From Sulfidibacterium sp046706345 (GTDB lineage: Bacteria; Bacteroidota; Bacteroidia; Bacteroidales; F082), in contig JBJKPL010000172.1 in the NCBI GenBank assembly GCA_046706345.1, positions 1-12,566 of the forward strand: a stretch of 12,566 nucleotides of DNA, in the 5' to 3' direction. The position numbers and the translations under genes were made by a program. The notes beneath the pieces were generated by a model. That model did no database searches and had not been told where the DNA came from. It saw only the letters and a program-made list of their open reading frames with translations. Shown here in pieces: positions 5,279 through 12,566 of this stretch (positions are counted from its first letter, which is position 1; the number at the start of each line of letters is the position of its first letter).

Positions 5279-8200
5279 ATGTTTTTAATTTACGACACCG
5301 AGACAACAGGCTTGCCAAAAAACGACCAGGCCCCTTTGACAGACTTTGAAAACTGGCCGCGGTTGATCCAGCTCGCCTGGCAGATGCATGATGAACACGG
5401 GGAACTGATGGAAGTGCAAAACTACCTTATCAAACCCGAAGGTTTTGTCATTCCGCGCGGTGCCGAAAAAATTCACGGGATCTCCACCGAAAGGGCCGAA
5501 AGAGAAGGGCACGACCTGAAGGAAATTCTTGAAATTTTCAGTCAGTCGCTTGAAAAAGCCCAGGTCATCATCGGCCATAACATCGAATTCGATAACACGG
5601 TGATGCAGGTTGAATACCTGCGCAAGGAAATTGCATGCAGCATTCCCGACAAGATCATCCTGGACACCAAGGAGGCTTCCACGGAATTCTGTGCCATCCC
5701 CGGGGGCCGCGGTGGGAAGTTTAAATGGCCCAAGCTTTCCGAGCTCTATTTCAAACTGTTTGAAACGGATTTCGATGCGGCCCATAATGCCTCGGCTGAC
5801 GTTCAGGCTACCGCCCGTTGTTTTCTGGAGCTCTTGCGGATCGGTGTCATCGGAGGGACCCTGGTCGGACTTCCGGAAGCAACCGTTCAGGCATTCCGCG
5901 ACCGCCATCCCGAGCCAATGGAAGACATCGGCCTGGAAGTCGATTCCTATCACGAAGAAGAAGAGGAAGAAGAGGAAGAAAAGGAAGAAGCCGTCCCGGA
6001 AATGACCGCGGAGGATCATGCCGAAATTCCCTTTACCCACCTGCATGTTCACACCCAGTTTTCCGTTCTGGACGGACTTTCCAAGATTCCCGATCTGATC
6101 AAAAAAGCCAAAGCCGACGGCATGACGGCCGTAGCCATCACCGACCACGGGAACATGTTCGGGGTAAAATCCTTTCATGTCGAAGCGAAAAAAGCAGGAA
6201 TTAAACCCATTCTGGGATGCGAAGTGTATGTGGCCCAGCGTGGGATGCAGATCAAAGAGAACAAACTGGATGCCGCCGGCTGGCACCTGATCCTGCTGGC
6301 AAAAAACCGGCAGGGATACGAAAACCTGATGTTTCTGGTTTCGGCTGCCTGGACCGACGGCTACTATTATAAACCCCGGATCGACAAAGAGTTGCTGAAA
6401 AAGCATCGTGAGGGACTGATCGCCCTTTCGGCCTGCCTGGGCGGGGAGATCCCGGACAAAATTGTCAATGAAGGTGTTGACAAGGCCGAAGAAGCCCTTC
6501 AGGAATACATCGATATTTTCGGTAAGGACCTCTACCTCGAACTTCAGCGGCATCAGAGCGGCGACCCGGAAATAGACCGTAACGTCTATGACGACCAGGT
6601 TTATGTCAACGGTGAGCTGGTCAAACTGGCCAAAAAATACGATTTAAAAGTCGTTGCCACCAACGATGCCCATTTTATCAATGCCGAAGATGCCGGCGCC
6701 CATGACCGGCTGATCTGCATCGGTACTGCCCGCGACCTGGATGATCCCAACCGGCTGCGCTATACCCAACAGGAATGGTTCAAAACCCAGCACGAAATGC
6801 GCGAGGTTTTTGCAGACCTTCCTGAAGCACTGGAAAACACACGGGAAATTGTAGACAAAGTGGAAGAATATCCCCTGGACCACAAACCCATCATGCCGGA
6901 GTTTATCATCCCGGAGCCTTTTGATAACGCCAACGATTACTTAAGGCACATCACCTATCAAGGGGCCGAAGAACGATATAAGACCCTCACCCCGGAGTTG
7001 CAGGAACGCATCGATTTTGAGCTGGAAACCATCAAAAACATGGGGTTCCCGGATTATTTTCTGATCGTCTGGGATTTTCTGGAGGCGGCCCGTAACATGG
7101 GAGTTGCCGTGGGCCCCGGACGAGGCAGCGCCGCCGGTTCCGTAGTGGCTTACTGTTTGAAAATCACCCAGATCGACCCGGTCCAGTACAACCTGCTGTT
7201 CGAACGTTTTCTGAATCCCGATCGTATTTCCATGCCCGATATCGACATCGATTTTGACGATGACGGCCGTGAAAAAGTGCTGCACTGGGTTTCGGAGAAA
7301 TACGGGAAAGAGCGCGTTGCGCATCTCATCACCTTTGGCACCATGGCGGCCAAATCGGCCATCCGTGATGTGGCCCGGGTTCAGAAACTGCCGCTGTCGG
7401 AAGCCGACCGGCTGGCCAAGATGGTTCCGGAACGCCCGGGCGTATCGCTGCAAGACGCCCTCAAAGAAGTCCCTGAATTAAAAAAGGAGCTGGAGGAAGG
7501 CAAGCCCGAGATCCAGTCGGTCATTAAAAATGCCATGACGCTGGAAGGCTCGGTACGTAATACAGGAACCCACGCCTGCGGCATCATCATTGCGCGCGAT
7601 CATCTGGACAAATATGTGCCCGTTTCCACCGTGAAAGAATCGGTGCTGGACGTTGCCACGCAATACGACGGGAAGTATATCGAATCCATCGGACTGTTAA
7701 AAATGGATTTCCTGGGGTTGAAAACACTTTCGATCATCAAGGAAGCGCTGGACAACATCAAGCGCTCCAAAGGCATTGAGGTGGATATTGACAACGTGCC
7801 GCTGGATGACAAGGAAACCTACGAATTATACAGCCGCGGAGAGACTACGGCGTTGTTTCAGTTCGAGTCCGACGGGATGAAAAAATACCTCCGTGAGTTG
7901 AAACCGACCCGTTTCGAGGATCTCATCGCCATGAACGCCCTGTACCGTCCGGGCCCGATGGGCTACATCCCCAATTTTATTGCCCGGAAGCACGGTCGCG
8001 AGAAAATTGAATACGACCTGCCGATGATGGAAGAGATCCTGAAAGAAACCTACGGGATCACGGTGTATCAGGAGCAGGTGATGCTTTTGTCGCGGCTCAT
8101 GGCTGGCTTTACCCGCGGCCAGTCCGACTCACTCCGAAAGGCCATGGGAAAAAAGAAGATCGAGGAGATGAACAAACTCAAGATCGAGTATCTCAACGGC

Positions 8201-9517
8201 TGTAAAAACAACGGCATCAGCGAGGAAAAGGCAGACAAAATCTGGAAAGACTGGGAAGAGTTTGCCAAATATGCCTTCAACAAATCCCACGCCACTTGTT
8301 ATTCCTATGTCTCCTATCAGACGGCGTATTTGAAAGCCCACTACCCGGCCGAATTTATGGCCGCCGTGCTGAGCCGGAACCTGAACAACATCGATAAGAT
8401 CACCTTTTTTATCAAGGAAGCCAACCGCATGGGCATTGAGGTTTTGGGGCCGGATGTGAACGAAAGTGCCCTGAACTTCACCGTGAACAAGCAGGGCATC
8501 ATCCGCTTCGGACTGGCAGCCATCAAGGGAGTGGGAGAAAATGCTGCGCAGGACATCATAGACGAACGCGAAAAAAACGGTGCCTTTCAGGATATTTTTG
8601 ATGTTGTGAAGCGGGTGAATCTGAAATCCGTCAACAAACGAAGTTTTGAAGCATTGGCCAAAGCCGGGGCCTTCGACACTTTCGAAGACGTTCACCGGTC
8701 GCAATACTTTTTCAAAGAAAACGAAAACAGTCAGGGTTTCCTGGAAAACCTCCTCAAATTCGGCGCTAAATTCAAAGAAGACCAACTTTCCACACAGACT
8801 TCCCTTTTCGGGGAGGAGGCCCCCGTGGATCTGGAACATCCTTCGGTGCCGGCTTGTGAGCCCTGGCCCATTCCCGTCAGGCTGCAAAACGAAAAGGAAG
8901 TGCTTGGATTTTATATTTCGGGACATCCGCTGGACGATTACAAAATCACGATCCAGGCGGTGTGTAACACGGATATTGCCAGCTTGAGAAACAACCTGGC
9001 GGAATTCAAGGATAAGGAAATTTCCATCGCCGGAATGGTGACCACCGCCACGCAGAAGGCGACCAAAAGAGGAACCTATTTCGGCGTTTTCACGCTGGAG
9101 GATTTTACCGGTTCCACCGAACTCCGGATTTTTGCCGAACCGTATTTAAAAATGAAACACCTGCTGGTGCCCGGAAATAATTTGTTTATCAGGGCGAGAG
9201 TGGAAGGCAGCGTGTATGATCCAACCAATCTCAACATCAACATCAAAGAGATCTTTCTGCTGGAAGAAGCCCTGAACCGTGTGATCAATAAACTGACCTT
9301 ATTTTTTAAACCCGATGAAATCGATGAAGGGCTGATCAATCATCTGAAAGCTACCGTAAAGACCTCTCCGGGAGAAACCGCGCTGTATATTTCGATCCTG
9401 GATGACCAAAACAACCGTCCGGTGATGCTGAAATCAAAAAGTGCCAAAGTAGATGCCCAAACCTTGCTCAATAAGATGGAGCCCTTCGGTGGGATCCACT
9501 TCCAGTTTGGAACCTGA
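5279..9517 (+). CDS. dnaE: DNA polymerase III alpha subunit with N-terminal DnaQ-like exonuclease
   Basis: The replicative DNA polymerase, 1412 residues, longer than E. coli DnaE because a proofreading exonuclease is fused in front. Residues 1-190 form a DEDDh exonuclease: Asp6 and Glu8 in DTETTGL, Asp105 in HNIEFD, His169 and Asp174 in AAHNASADV. An acidic linker (about 200-250, with Glu-rich 226-237) leads to the PHP domain. That domain has HVHT (256-259), Asp265, TDHGNM (288-293), Glu315, His336, His425 and NDAH (462-465), so its metal ligands look intact. The polymerase core shows GPGRGSAAGS (612-621), PDIDIDF with Asp654 and Asp656, and Asp810 in KMDFLGL. Then follow helix-hairpin-helix sequence (about 1075-1097), the clamp-binding motif QTSLF (1173-1177) and an OB fold (about 1248-1290). 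The ATG begins the exonuclease signature directly. trxA follows after 147 bp. No frameshift or missing catalytic residue is seen. Confidence 0.97.
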   Translation: MFLIYDTETTGLPKNDQAPLTDFENWPRLIQLAWQMHDEHGELMEVQNYLIKPEGFVIPRGAEKIHGISTERAEREGHDLKEILEIFSQSLEKAQVIIGHNIEFDNTVMQVEYLRKEIACSIPDKIILDTKEASTEFCAIPGGRGGKFKWPKLSELYFKLFETDFDAAHNASADVQATARCFLELLRIGVIGGTLVGLPEATVQAFRDRHPEPMEDIGLEVDSYHEEEEEEEEEKEEAVPEMTAEDHAEIPFTHLHVHTQFSVLDGLSKIPDLIKKAKADGMTAVAITDHGNMFGVKSFHVEAKKAGIKPILGCEVYVAQRGMQIKENKLDAAGWHLILLAKNRQGYENLMFLVSAAWTDGYYYKPRIDKELLKKHREGLIALSACLGGEIPDKIVNEGVDKAEEALQEYIDIFGKDLYLELQRHQSGDPEIDRNVYDDQVYVNGELVKLAKKYDLKVVATNDAHFINAEDAGAHDRLICIGTARDLDDPNRLRYTQQEWFKTQHEMREVFADLPEALENTREIVDKVEEYPLDHKPIMPEFIIPEPFDNANDYLRHITYQGAEERYKTLTPELQERIDFELETIKNMGFPDYFLIVWDFLEAARNMGVAVGPGRGSAAGSVVAYCLKITQIDPVQYNLLFERFLNPDRISMPDIDIDFDDDGREKVLHWVSEKYGKERVAHLITFGTMAAKSAIRDVARVQKLPLSEADRLAKMVPERPGVSLQDALKEVPELKKELEEGKPEIQSVIKNAMTLEGSVRNTGTHACGIIIARDHLDKYVPVSTVKESVLDVATQYDGKYIESIGLLKMDFLGLKTLSIIKEALDNIKRSKGIEVDIDNVPLDDKETYELYSRGETTALFQFESDGMKKYLRELKPTRFEDLIAMNALYRPGPMGYIPNFIARKHGREKIEYDLPMMEEILKETYGITVYQEQVMLLSRLMAGFTRGQSDSLRKAMGKKKIEEMNKLKIEYLNGCKNNGISEEKADKIWKDWEEFAKYAFNKSHATCYSYVSYQTAYLKAHYPAEFMAAVLSRNLNNIDKITFFIKEANRMGIEVLGPDVNESALNFTVNKQGIIRFGLAAIKGVGENAAQDIIDEREKNGAFQDIFDVVKRVNLKSVNKRSFEALAKAGAFDTFEDVHRSQYFFKENENSQGFLENLLKFGAKFKEDQLSTQTSLFGEEAPVDLEHPSVPACEPWPIPVRLQNEKEVLGFYISGHPLDDYKITIQAVCNTDIASLRNNLAEFKDKEISIAGMVTTATQKATKRGTYFGVFTLEDFTGSTELRIFAEPYLKMKHLLVPGNNLFIRARVEGSVYDPTNLNINIKEIFLLEEALNRVINKLTLFFKPDEIDEGLINHLKATVKTSPGETALYISILDDQNNRPVMLKSKSAKVDAQTLLNKMEPFGGIHFQFGT
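5954..5989 (+). repeat. GAA/GAG trinucleotide tract inside dnaE
   Basis: Twelve codons, eleven of them GAA or GAG and one AAG, encode an almost pure glutamate run (dnaE residues 226-237) in the linker between exonuclease and PHP domains. The tract is in frame, so slippage by whole repeats would change linker length without breaking the gene. Confidence 0.85.
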
Positions 9518-9638
9518 TTTTTGTTAAGAAAAAATTTTTATCGCTTTATAAATCAATTACATATTCAAAAGAACGGGCAGAATCATTACGGAAATCATCC
9601 AAACAGCATTTACGGGTTTTCCGCAAAATATTCTTCCT

Positions 9639-9646
9639 TATCTTTG
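9639..9646 (+). promoter_or_regulatory. Promoter -7 box of trxA
   Basis: TATCTTTG is a full match to the Bacteroidota TAnnTTTG element, 18 bases before the trxA ATG, giving a short leader of roughly 10-15 bases. A T-rich segment (TTTTCC at 9617-9622) lies near the expected -33 position but is only a partial match to TTTG. It implies trxA can be transcribed independently of dnaE. Confidence 0.65.
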
Positions 9647-9664
9647 CAACCAAAAACATTAAAT

Positions 9665-9982
9665 ATGGCTTTAGAATTAACAGATTCCAATTTCGACGAT
9701 TTCGACTTAAAATCAGAAAAACCTGTTATCGTTGACTTTTGGGCCGTATGGTGCGGTCCCTGCCGGATCATTGGGCCCATTGTCCAGGAAATTGGCGAAG
9801 AATATAGTGATCAGGTTGTAGTGGGGAAAGTAGATGTGGACCACAACCCGGGAGTGGCAAGAACCTACGGGATCCGCAACATCCCGACGTTGTTGTTTTT
9901 CAAGAACGGCGAAGTGGTGGACAAACAGGTAGGCTCCGTACCGAAAGCCGTTCTGGTAAAAAAACTGGAACAATACATTTAA
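9665..9982 (+). CDS. trxA: Thioredoxin
   Basis: A cytosolic thiol-disulfide oxidoreductase that reduces protein disulfides (for example in ribonucleotide reductase) and is recycled by thioredoxin reductase. The 105-residue length is typical. The redox motif WCGPC occupies 29-33 (Cys30 and Cys33) after VDFWAVW, and the cis-proline segment NIPTLLFF (72-79) has Pro74. KVDVDHNPGVARTYGI (55-70) is the usual connecting strand and helix. The frame is open 48 codons upstream, but those codons cover the promoter and have no thioredoxin similarity. The family N-terminus fits MALELTDSNF, so the ATG at 9665-9667 is chosen. No signal peptide is present, separating it from exported TlpA/ResA-type proteins. 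It lies downstream of dnaE and converges on the HhH-barrel gene, with 79 bp between the stop codons. Confidence 0.97.
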   Translation: MALELTDSNFDDFDLKSEKPVIVDFWAVWCGPCRIIGPIVQEIGEEYSDQVVVGKVDVDHNPGVARTYGIRNIPTLLFFKNGEVVDKQVGSVPKAVLVKKLEQYI

Positions 9983-10061
9983 ACTTCTGAAAATCTTTTT
10001 TTGGCCGGCAGATCCTTCCGTCTTCGGCCGGTTTCAAAGTGATCCCGCCTCAAAGGATCCT

Positions 10062-12188
10062 TTAAAACTTCCATTGCAGTTCACAGGTCAATTCCGATTT
10101 GTGGTTGGCATGGACTGTCTCTGCCCCGGAGCCAACGGTTTGCCGGTCGAAATAACGGGTGGTAGCAGCCCGCAACCAAAATCTGAGATTCCGGATACCG
10201 CCCCATCGCAGCAGCAAATACATTCGTTCCCCCCTTCCGTATAATGCCGGGACACTGAAGGCATACAACGCATTTTCCTCATAAGTATAAATGCGGCTGT
10301 CCCAGCCTTCCGTATGGAAAAAGGCATACCGCAACGTCAGTTGCCACGGTGAGTTTTCTTTCCTGAACTTCACATCCTGATAGACCATCAGCCCATGCTG
10401 GTGATTTCCTTGTTCCCTAAAGTCGACAAATTCTATCCGGTCCTTAAGGATCAGAAAATTACGGAATACAAAGGAGGATTCCAGGCGGTATTCGGTGCGG
10501 TTATTCGGCTCCGGCACGGTTAAATATCCGGTACTGTCTGTTTGATTTTGCTCATTTTGCGCGTTCCGGAATCTGAAATAAAACGACAAACGCTCGTTCA
10601 CCATCTCTTTTGCCTGCAGCAGATACGCTTTGGCGTTAGATGGCGCATCCACACCATATTTGAGCCACGGAAACTTTGCCTGATCGGCATAACCGGCCAG
10701 TGTCAGGGACCGCGTCAACAGCGCCTGAAATCCCAGATACGCACCCCTTTCATTGGAGGCTCCGCTGGTTTTCGCGAAAGGACTCGCAAAAAGATTTTGA
10801 TAATCTCTGGGGTAATCTCTATACAGCAGGGTCATTGTAAAGCGGTCGGAAAGAAAAGCATTCAACCCAGCGATTCCCGCAGGATGACAGGATGGATTGG
10901 CTGCCATCTCACCGAAAAAGGAAACGGTGTTTAGGTTCAGATTCATGTTCACACCGAAATCGGTAAGCCGGTTCCCCTGAAAAGCAAAAATCTTGTACGG
11001 GAGGGAACTCGCTGCCACCGGTATATCCAATTTCGTTTGGTAATAAACCGCCCCGATCCTGAATCGCTTGTGGCTGAAGGCCATCTCGCCGCCGTAAACT
11101 GTAATGGTCAGTGCATTTTTATCCTGCAGTTCATTGATGGTGCGGTGATATCCGGTTTCCTGAAGTCCGCTGATCCGGATGATTCCCAGGCTATCCGGCG
11201 GCAGCAGGTTGGCGTCATATTTCTTTTTCGAATAAAAGGCGGTCAATTGAAAATCTTTCTTTTCCAGCGTCAGGGCCGCGCCACGGAAAAAACGGTTCTC
11301 GTTGGCAGAAGTATTCGGCCGGATCCCTTTCCCGAAATATTTTACCTGGCAGGTTTGCGCGGAAGCACCGAAAGTCAGCCCGGACCATAACGTGAGACCC
11401 TGGCCGAATTCAAGATGATAATCTCCCGCCACAAACTTTTTTAGGATACCGACATCTGAAACAAAGGCAAAAGCAGACACAAAATCGGGGAATACGGGCG
11501 GATGCTGCAACAGTCGATTCACACTATCGCCAAAAGACCGGTTCAGAAACACTTCTCCGGCATCTTTTTCGGCCGTTAACCCAATCCTGAAGCGGTTTTC
11601 TGCATTCAAAGAATAACGGAAATAGAGTTTCTGAGGAGTTCCAAGATAGACAGATCCCGGTTTTAGAAAAGCAGAATCCGGTGAAATATCATAGCCCGAG
11701 ACCGTTTCAGGAACCTGGTTAAAACGCACCAGCAACTCCTGTCTTGCATGGCGAATGATTTCTTTCCAGGAAGGCGACTGCTGTTGACCTGCCTTTCCCG
11801 CCACCACATAGTTTGCCAGGCGCTGCAGCATCTCAACCCCAAAACCCGGAATAAATTTCAACTCATACACACTCTTCAAAGGCCCGTTGTTTTTGATATA
11901 AGACTCCACGGAAAAAAGCTGGGCTTCATTCAACAGACGAAGTTCAACAAGCTTCCGCAGCTCCGGTCCGTTCAGGTTGACCGGATGCTCTCGGTAATAT
12001 TCATAATCCGCCACCAGATCCGAGAAATCAAGAACCGCATCATTCGCCCGGGTCAGATCCTCCAGATCGTCGCTCAGATCTTCATTCCTGACATTGAGGG
12101 TATCGCTTTGCTGGGCTTCCAGCGTTACGGAAGACAGAAGCAATACTACTGCAATCAGGGAGGTGATATGTTTTATCATCGTTTTCAT
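10062..12188 (-). CDS. Secreted helix-hairpin-helix protein with predicted outer-membrane beta-barrel
   Basis: A 708-residue protein. A signal peptide is clear: basic MKTMIKH, a hydrophobic core (about 9-22), and likely cleavage after LEA at about 25. Mature residues 68-128 hold two ComEA-like helix-hairpin-helix motifs: HPVNLNGPELRKLVELRLL, then SVYELKFIPGFGVEMLQRL with the IPGFG turn (113-117). From about 150 to the end the sequence alternates polar and hydrophobic/aromatic residues in many short strand-like segments and ends in Phe, as outer-membrane barrels do. Proteins of this form recur in Bacteroidota as 'helix-hairpin-helix domain-containing' and lack a proven role to my knowledge. 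The start at 12186-12188 is well supported: its ATG overlaps the stop of the upstream gene as ATGA. The open frame upstream of it lies inside that gene. DNA binding or uptake is a possibility, not a conclusion. Confidence 0.82.
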   Translation of the reverse strand: MKTMIKHITSLIAVVLLLSSVTLEAQQSDTLNVRNEDLSDDLEDLTRANDAVLDFSDLVADYEYYREHPVNLNGPELRKLVELRLLNEAQLFSVESYIKNNGPLKSVYELKFIPGFGVEMLQRLANYVVAGKAGQQQSPSWKEIIRHARQELLVRFNQVPETVSGYDISPDSAFLKPGSVYLGTPQKLYFRYSLNAENRFRIGLTAEKDAGEVFLNRSFGDSVNRLLQHPPVFPDFVSAFAFVSDVGILKKFVAGDYHLEFGQGLTLWSGLTFGASAQTCQVKYFGKGIRPNTSANENRFFRGAALTLEKKDFQLTAFYSKKKYDANLLPPDSLGIIRISGLQETGYHRTINELQDKNALTITVYGGEMAFSHKRFRIGAVYYQTKLDIPVAASSLPYKIFAFQGNRLTDFGVNMNLNLNTVSFFGEMAANPSCHPAGIAGLNAFLSDRFTMTLLYRDYPRDYQNLFASPFAKTSGASNERGAYLGFQALLTRSLTLAGYADQAKFPWLKYGVDAPSNAKAYLLQAKEMVNERLSFYFRFRNAQNEQNQTDSTGYLTVPEPNNRTEYRLESSFVFRNFLILKDRIEFVDFREQGNHQHGLMVYQDVKFRKENSPWQLTLRYAFFHTEGWDSRIYTYEENALYAFSVPALYGRGERMYLLLRWGGIRNLRFWLRAATTRYFDRQTVGSGAETVHANHKSELTCELQWKF

Positions 12189-12566
12189 GAACCGAAAGCA
12201 TAGATCAGTGAAATCATGGGCGAAATTCCCAGGGTTTGATGGACCGTGGCAGCCAAGTCCAGAGACAAACCTTTCAACCGGTAGCCAAATCCGGCTGACA
12301 AAAACTGCCATCCGGATCCCAGTCCGGTCCTGAAAAAATATTGATCATTCACGGAATACTCCAACCCTGCCCTCCACTCAAATTGCGGGATCCCTGAATC
12401 TTTATCCGTTTCGATCGTCACCAACAGGTTTCGGGAAAACCGATAGGCCAACCCGGCCTGCCAGACAAAAGGCAGACTGAAATGAGCCTTTCGTGCCCGG
12501 TTCTCAGGAAGAGGATTAAAGACAAAAACGCCCAGAGTCAGGTCTTTTAAAAGATCGCACTGCATC
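12185..12566 (-). CDS. PorV/FadL-like outer-membrane beta-barrel protein, C-terminal part
   Basis: The gene runs off the right edge of the window, so only about 127 C-terminal residues are seen; the Met at 12563-12565 is probably internal. The sequence is a run of amphipathic strands with barrel-like patterns: GVFVFNPLP, FVWQAGLAYRFSRNLLVTIETDKD, RAGLEYSVNDQYFFRTGL, FLSAGFGYRLKGLSLDLAAT, and a final ISLIYAF strand. The order 'G-F-FNP ... GLAYR ... E-KD ... R-GLEY ... RTGL ... GFGYR ... LD' resembles PorV/PorQ and UPF0164/FadL-like barrels of Bacteroidota. Its TGA overlaps the ATG of the HhH-barrel gene, so the two are very likely co-translated. A hypothetical outer-membrane protein is the safe name; substrate or partner is unknown. 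Confidence 0.65.
   Translation of the reverse strand, partial: MQCDLLKDLTLGVFVFNPLPENRARKAHFSLPFVWQAGLAYRFSRNLLVTIETDKDSGIPQFEWRAGLEYSVNDQYFFRTGLGSGWQFLSAGFGYRLKGLSLDLAATVHQTLGISPMISLIYAFGS

Noticed and set aside
5285..6553. Long 422-codon open frame on the minus strand
   Set aside because: It is antisense to the conserved exonuclease and PHP domains of dnaE. Its composition (runs of Phe/Leu opposite the GAA tract) is that of a shadow frame, with no recognisable domain.
8129..8926. 265-codon open frame on the minus strand
   Set aside because: Antisense shadow of the dnaE polymerase and helix-hairpin-helix region; no family resemblance and no promoter or start signal.
9521..9664. N-terminal extension of thioredoxin
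   Set aside because: The frame is open, but these codons span the promoter box at 9639-9646. They show no signal peptide and no similarity to thioredoxin, which begins normally at 9665.
10000..10038. Possible bidirectional terminator between trxA and the HhH-barrel gene
   Set aside because: CCGGC (10005-10009) can pair with GCCGG (10027-10031) with weak extensions. The U run lies before, not after, the stem on the plus strand, and the minus strand lacks one directly after it.
10052..10063. Perfect palindrome AAAGGATCCTTT beside the HhH-barrel stop codon
   Set aside because: It has no loop and appears once. A 12-base palindrome with a BamHI-like core can arise by chance, and no operator context is seen.

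Overview
The window reads as ordinary chromosomal DNA from a member of the Bacteroidota, probably an uncultured Bacteroidia-type lineage. Three things point there. The -7 boxes have the phylum's TAnnTTTG form (clean matches before trxA and dnaE). The DNA polymerase III alpha subunit carries an N-terminal DnaQ-type exonuclease, as in many Bacteroidota DnaE proteins. The order YbbR-like protein / coaE and a large outer-membrane protein with an N-terminal helix-hairpin-helix region are also typical. I see no IS element, phage gene, tRNA, rRNA or CRISPR array.

Layout. (1) At 1-520 (+) lies the end of a family-2 glycosyltransferase, interrupted by an in-frame TAA at 197-199. (2) aroQ (525-944, -) converges on it. 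(3) Divergent from aroQ is a DUF434-family protein (977-1678, +), whose last bases overlap the end of the next convergent gene. (4) A minus-strand run follows, transcribed from about 5022 down to 1673: YbbR-like membrane protein, coaE, an inositol-monophosphatase-family enzyme, a 101-bp gap, a DUF2061 membrane protein, and a macrodomain hydrolase whose start overlaps the DUF2061 stop (ATGA). (5) A 256-bp divergent intergenic region carries the dnaE promoter. (6) dnaE (5279-9517, +) is followed by trxA (9665-9982, +) on its own promoter. (7) Converging on trxA is a minus-strand pair: a PorV/FadL-like outer-membrane barrel protein (12185 to the window end, partial) translationally coupled to a 708-aa secreted protein with two helix-hairpin-helix motifs followed by a predicted beta-barrel (10062-12188).

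Most genes are housekeeping: shikimate pathway, CoA synthesis, replication and redox. Sites that deserve a second look are the HhH/barrel pair, the DUF434 protein with a PIN/NYN-like acidic pattern, the macrodomain/DUF2061 couple, the polymerase that appears to carry two intact nuclease centres joined by a GAA-repeat linker, and the nonsense codon in the glycosyltransferase. I do not see convincing evidence for a wholly new multi-gene system. The two outer-membrane genes at the right edge are the best candidate for an uncharacterised function.
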